Source: Pyrinomonadaceae bacterium (GTDB lineage: Bacteria; Acidobacteriota; Blastocatellia; Pyrinomonadales; Pyrinomonadaceae). Taken from it: DNA of 5,461 nt. Positions 5,460 through 5,461 of this stretch are shown here, piece after piece; position 1 is the first letter of the stretch, and the number at the start of each line of letters is the position of its first letter. Under the pieces are notes generated by a model. That model searched no databases, had not been told where the DNA came from, and saw only the letters and a list, made by a program, of their open reading frames with translations. A program made the translations under genes and the position numbers. The stretch spans positions 1 through 5,461 of the forward strand of contig JACMLC010000023.1 in NCBI GenBank assembly GCA_014379795.1, written 5' to 3'.

Positions 5460-5461
5460 TA

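Overview
This 5461-base window looks like chromosomal DNA from a Gram-negative bacterium of moderate to high GC. A signal-peptide-bearing LolA-type periplasmic lipoprotein carrier implies an outer membrane. The gene mix and the style of the proteins would fit Acidobacteriota (Blastocatellia-like), but that placement is an impression and is not proven by any feature here.

Layout from left to right: (1) the 3' part of a LolA-like gene on + (2-691), closed by a strong hairpin terminator (714-755). (2) A 248-base gap holding that terminator and a fold-back repeat made of TTTGCG/CGCAAA units (copy A, 806-902). (3) A radical SAM protein with a SPASM/twitch-like C-terminal cysteine set on + (940-1956). 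(4) A convergent, AT-rich gene on - (2049-2669) for a coiled-coil/single-TM protein of unknown function, with its own good ribosome binding site and a perfect TATAAT box. (5) Pyruvate kinase on - (2719-4164), with a promoter candidate and ribosome binding site. (6) A second copy of the TTTGCG fold-back repeat (copy B, 4249-4346), nested in a larger inverted repeat (4205-4371). (7) The 3' part of a GH15 glucoamylase-like glycoside hydrolase on - (4392-5459), running off the right edge.

The genes do not form one obvious pathway. GH15 and pyruvate kinase are codirectional and both serve carbohydrate catabolism (glucose release from alpha-glucans; last step of glycolysis), but the repeat and a fresh promoter separate them. 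The radical SAM gene has no visible precursor peptide or partner, so its substrate is unknown. The AT-rich gene looks like an acquired insert between housekeeping-type neighbours.

The most interesting non-coding signal is the pair of TTTGCG fold-back elements. They are clearly related to each other, lie about 3.4 kb apart in opposite absolute orientation, and have the same orientation relative to the gene that follows. I do not see a convincing new multi-gene system in this window.
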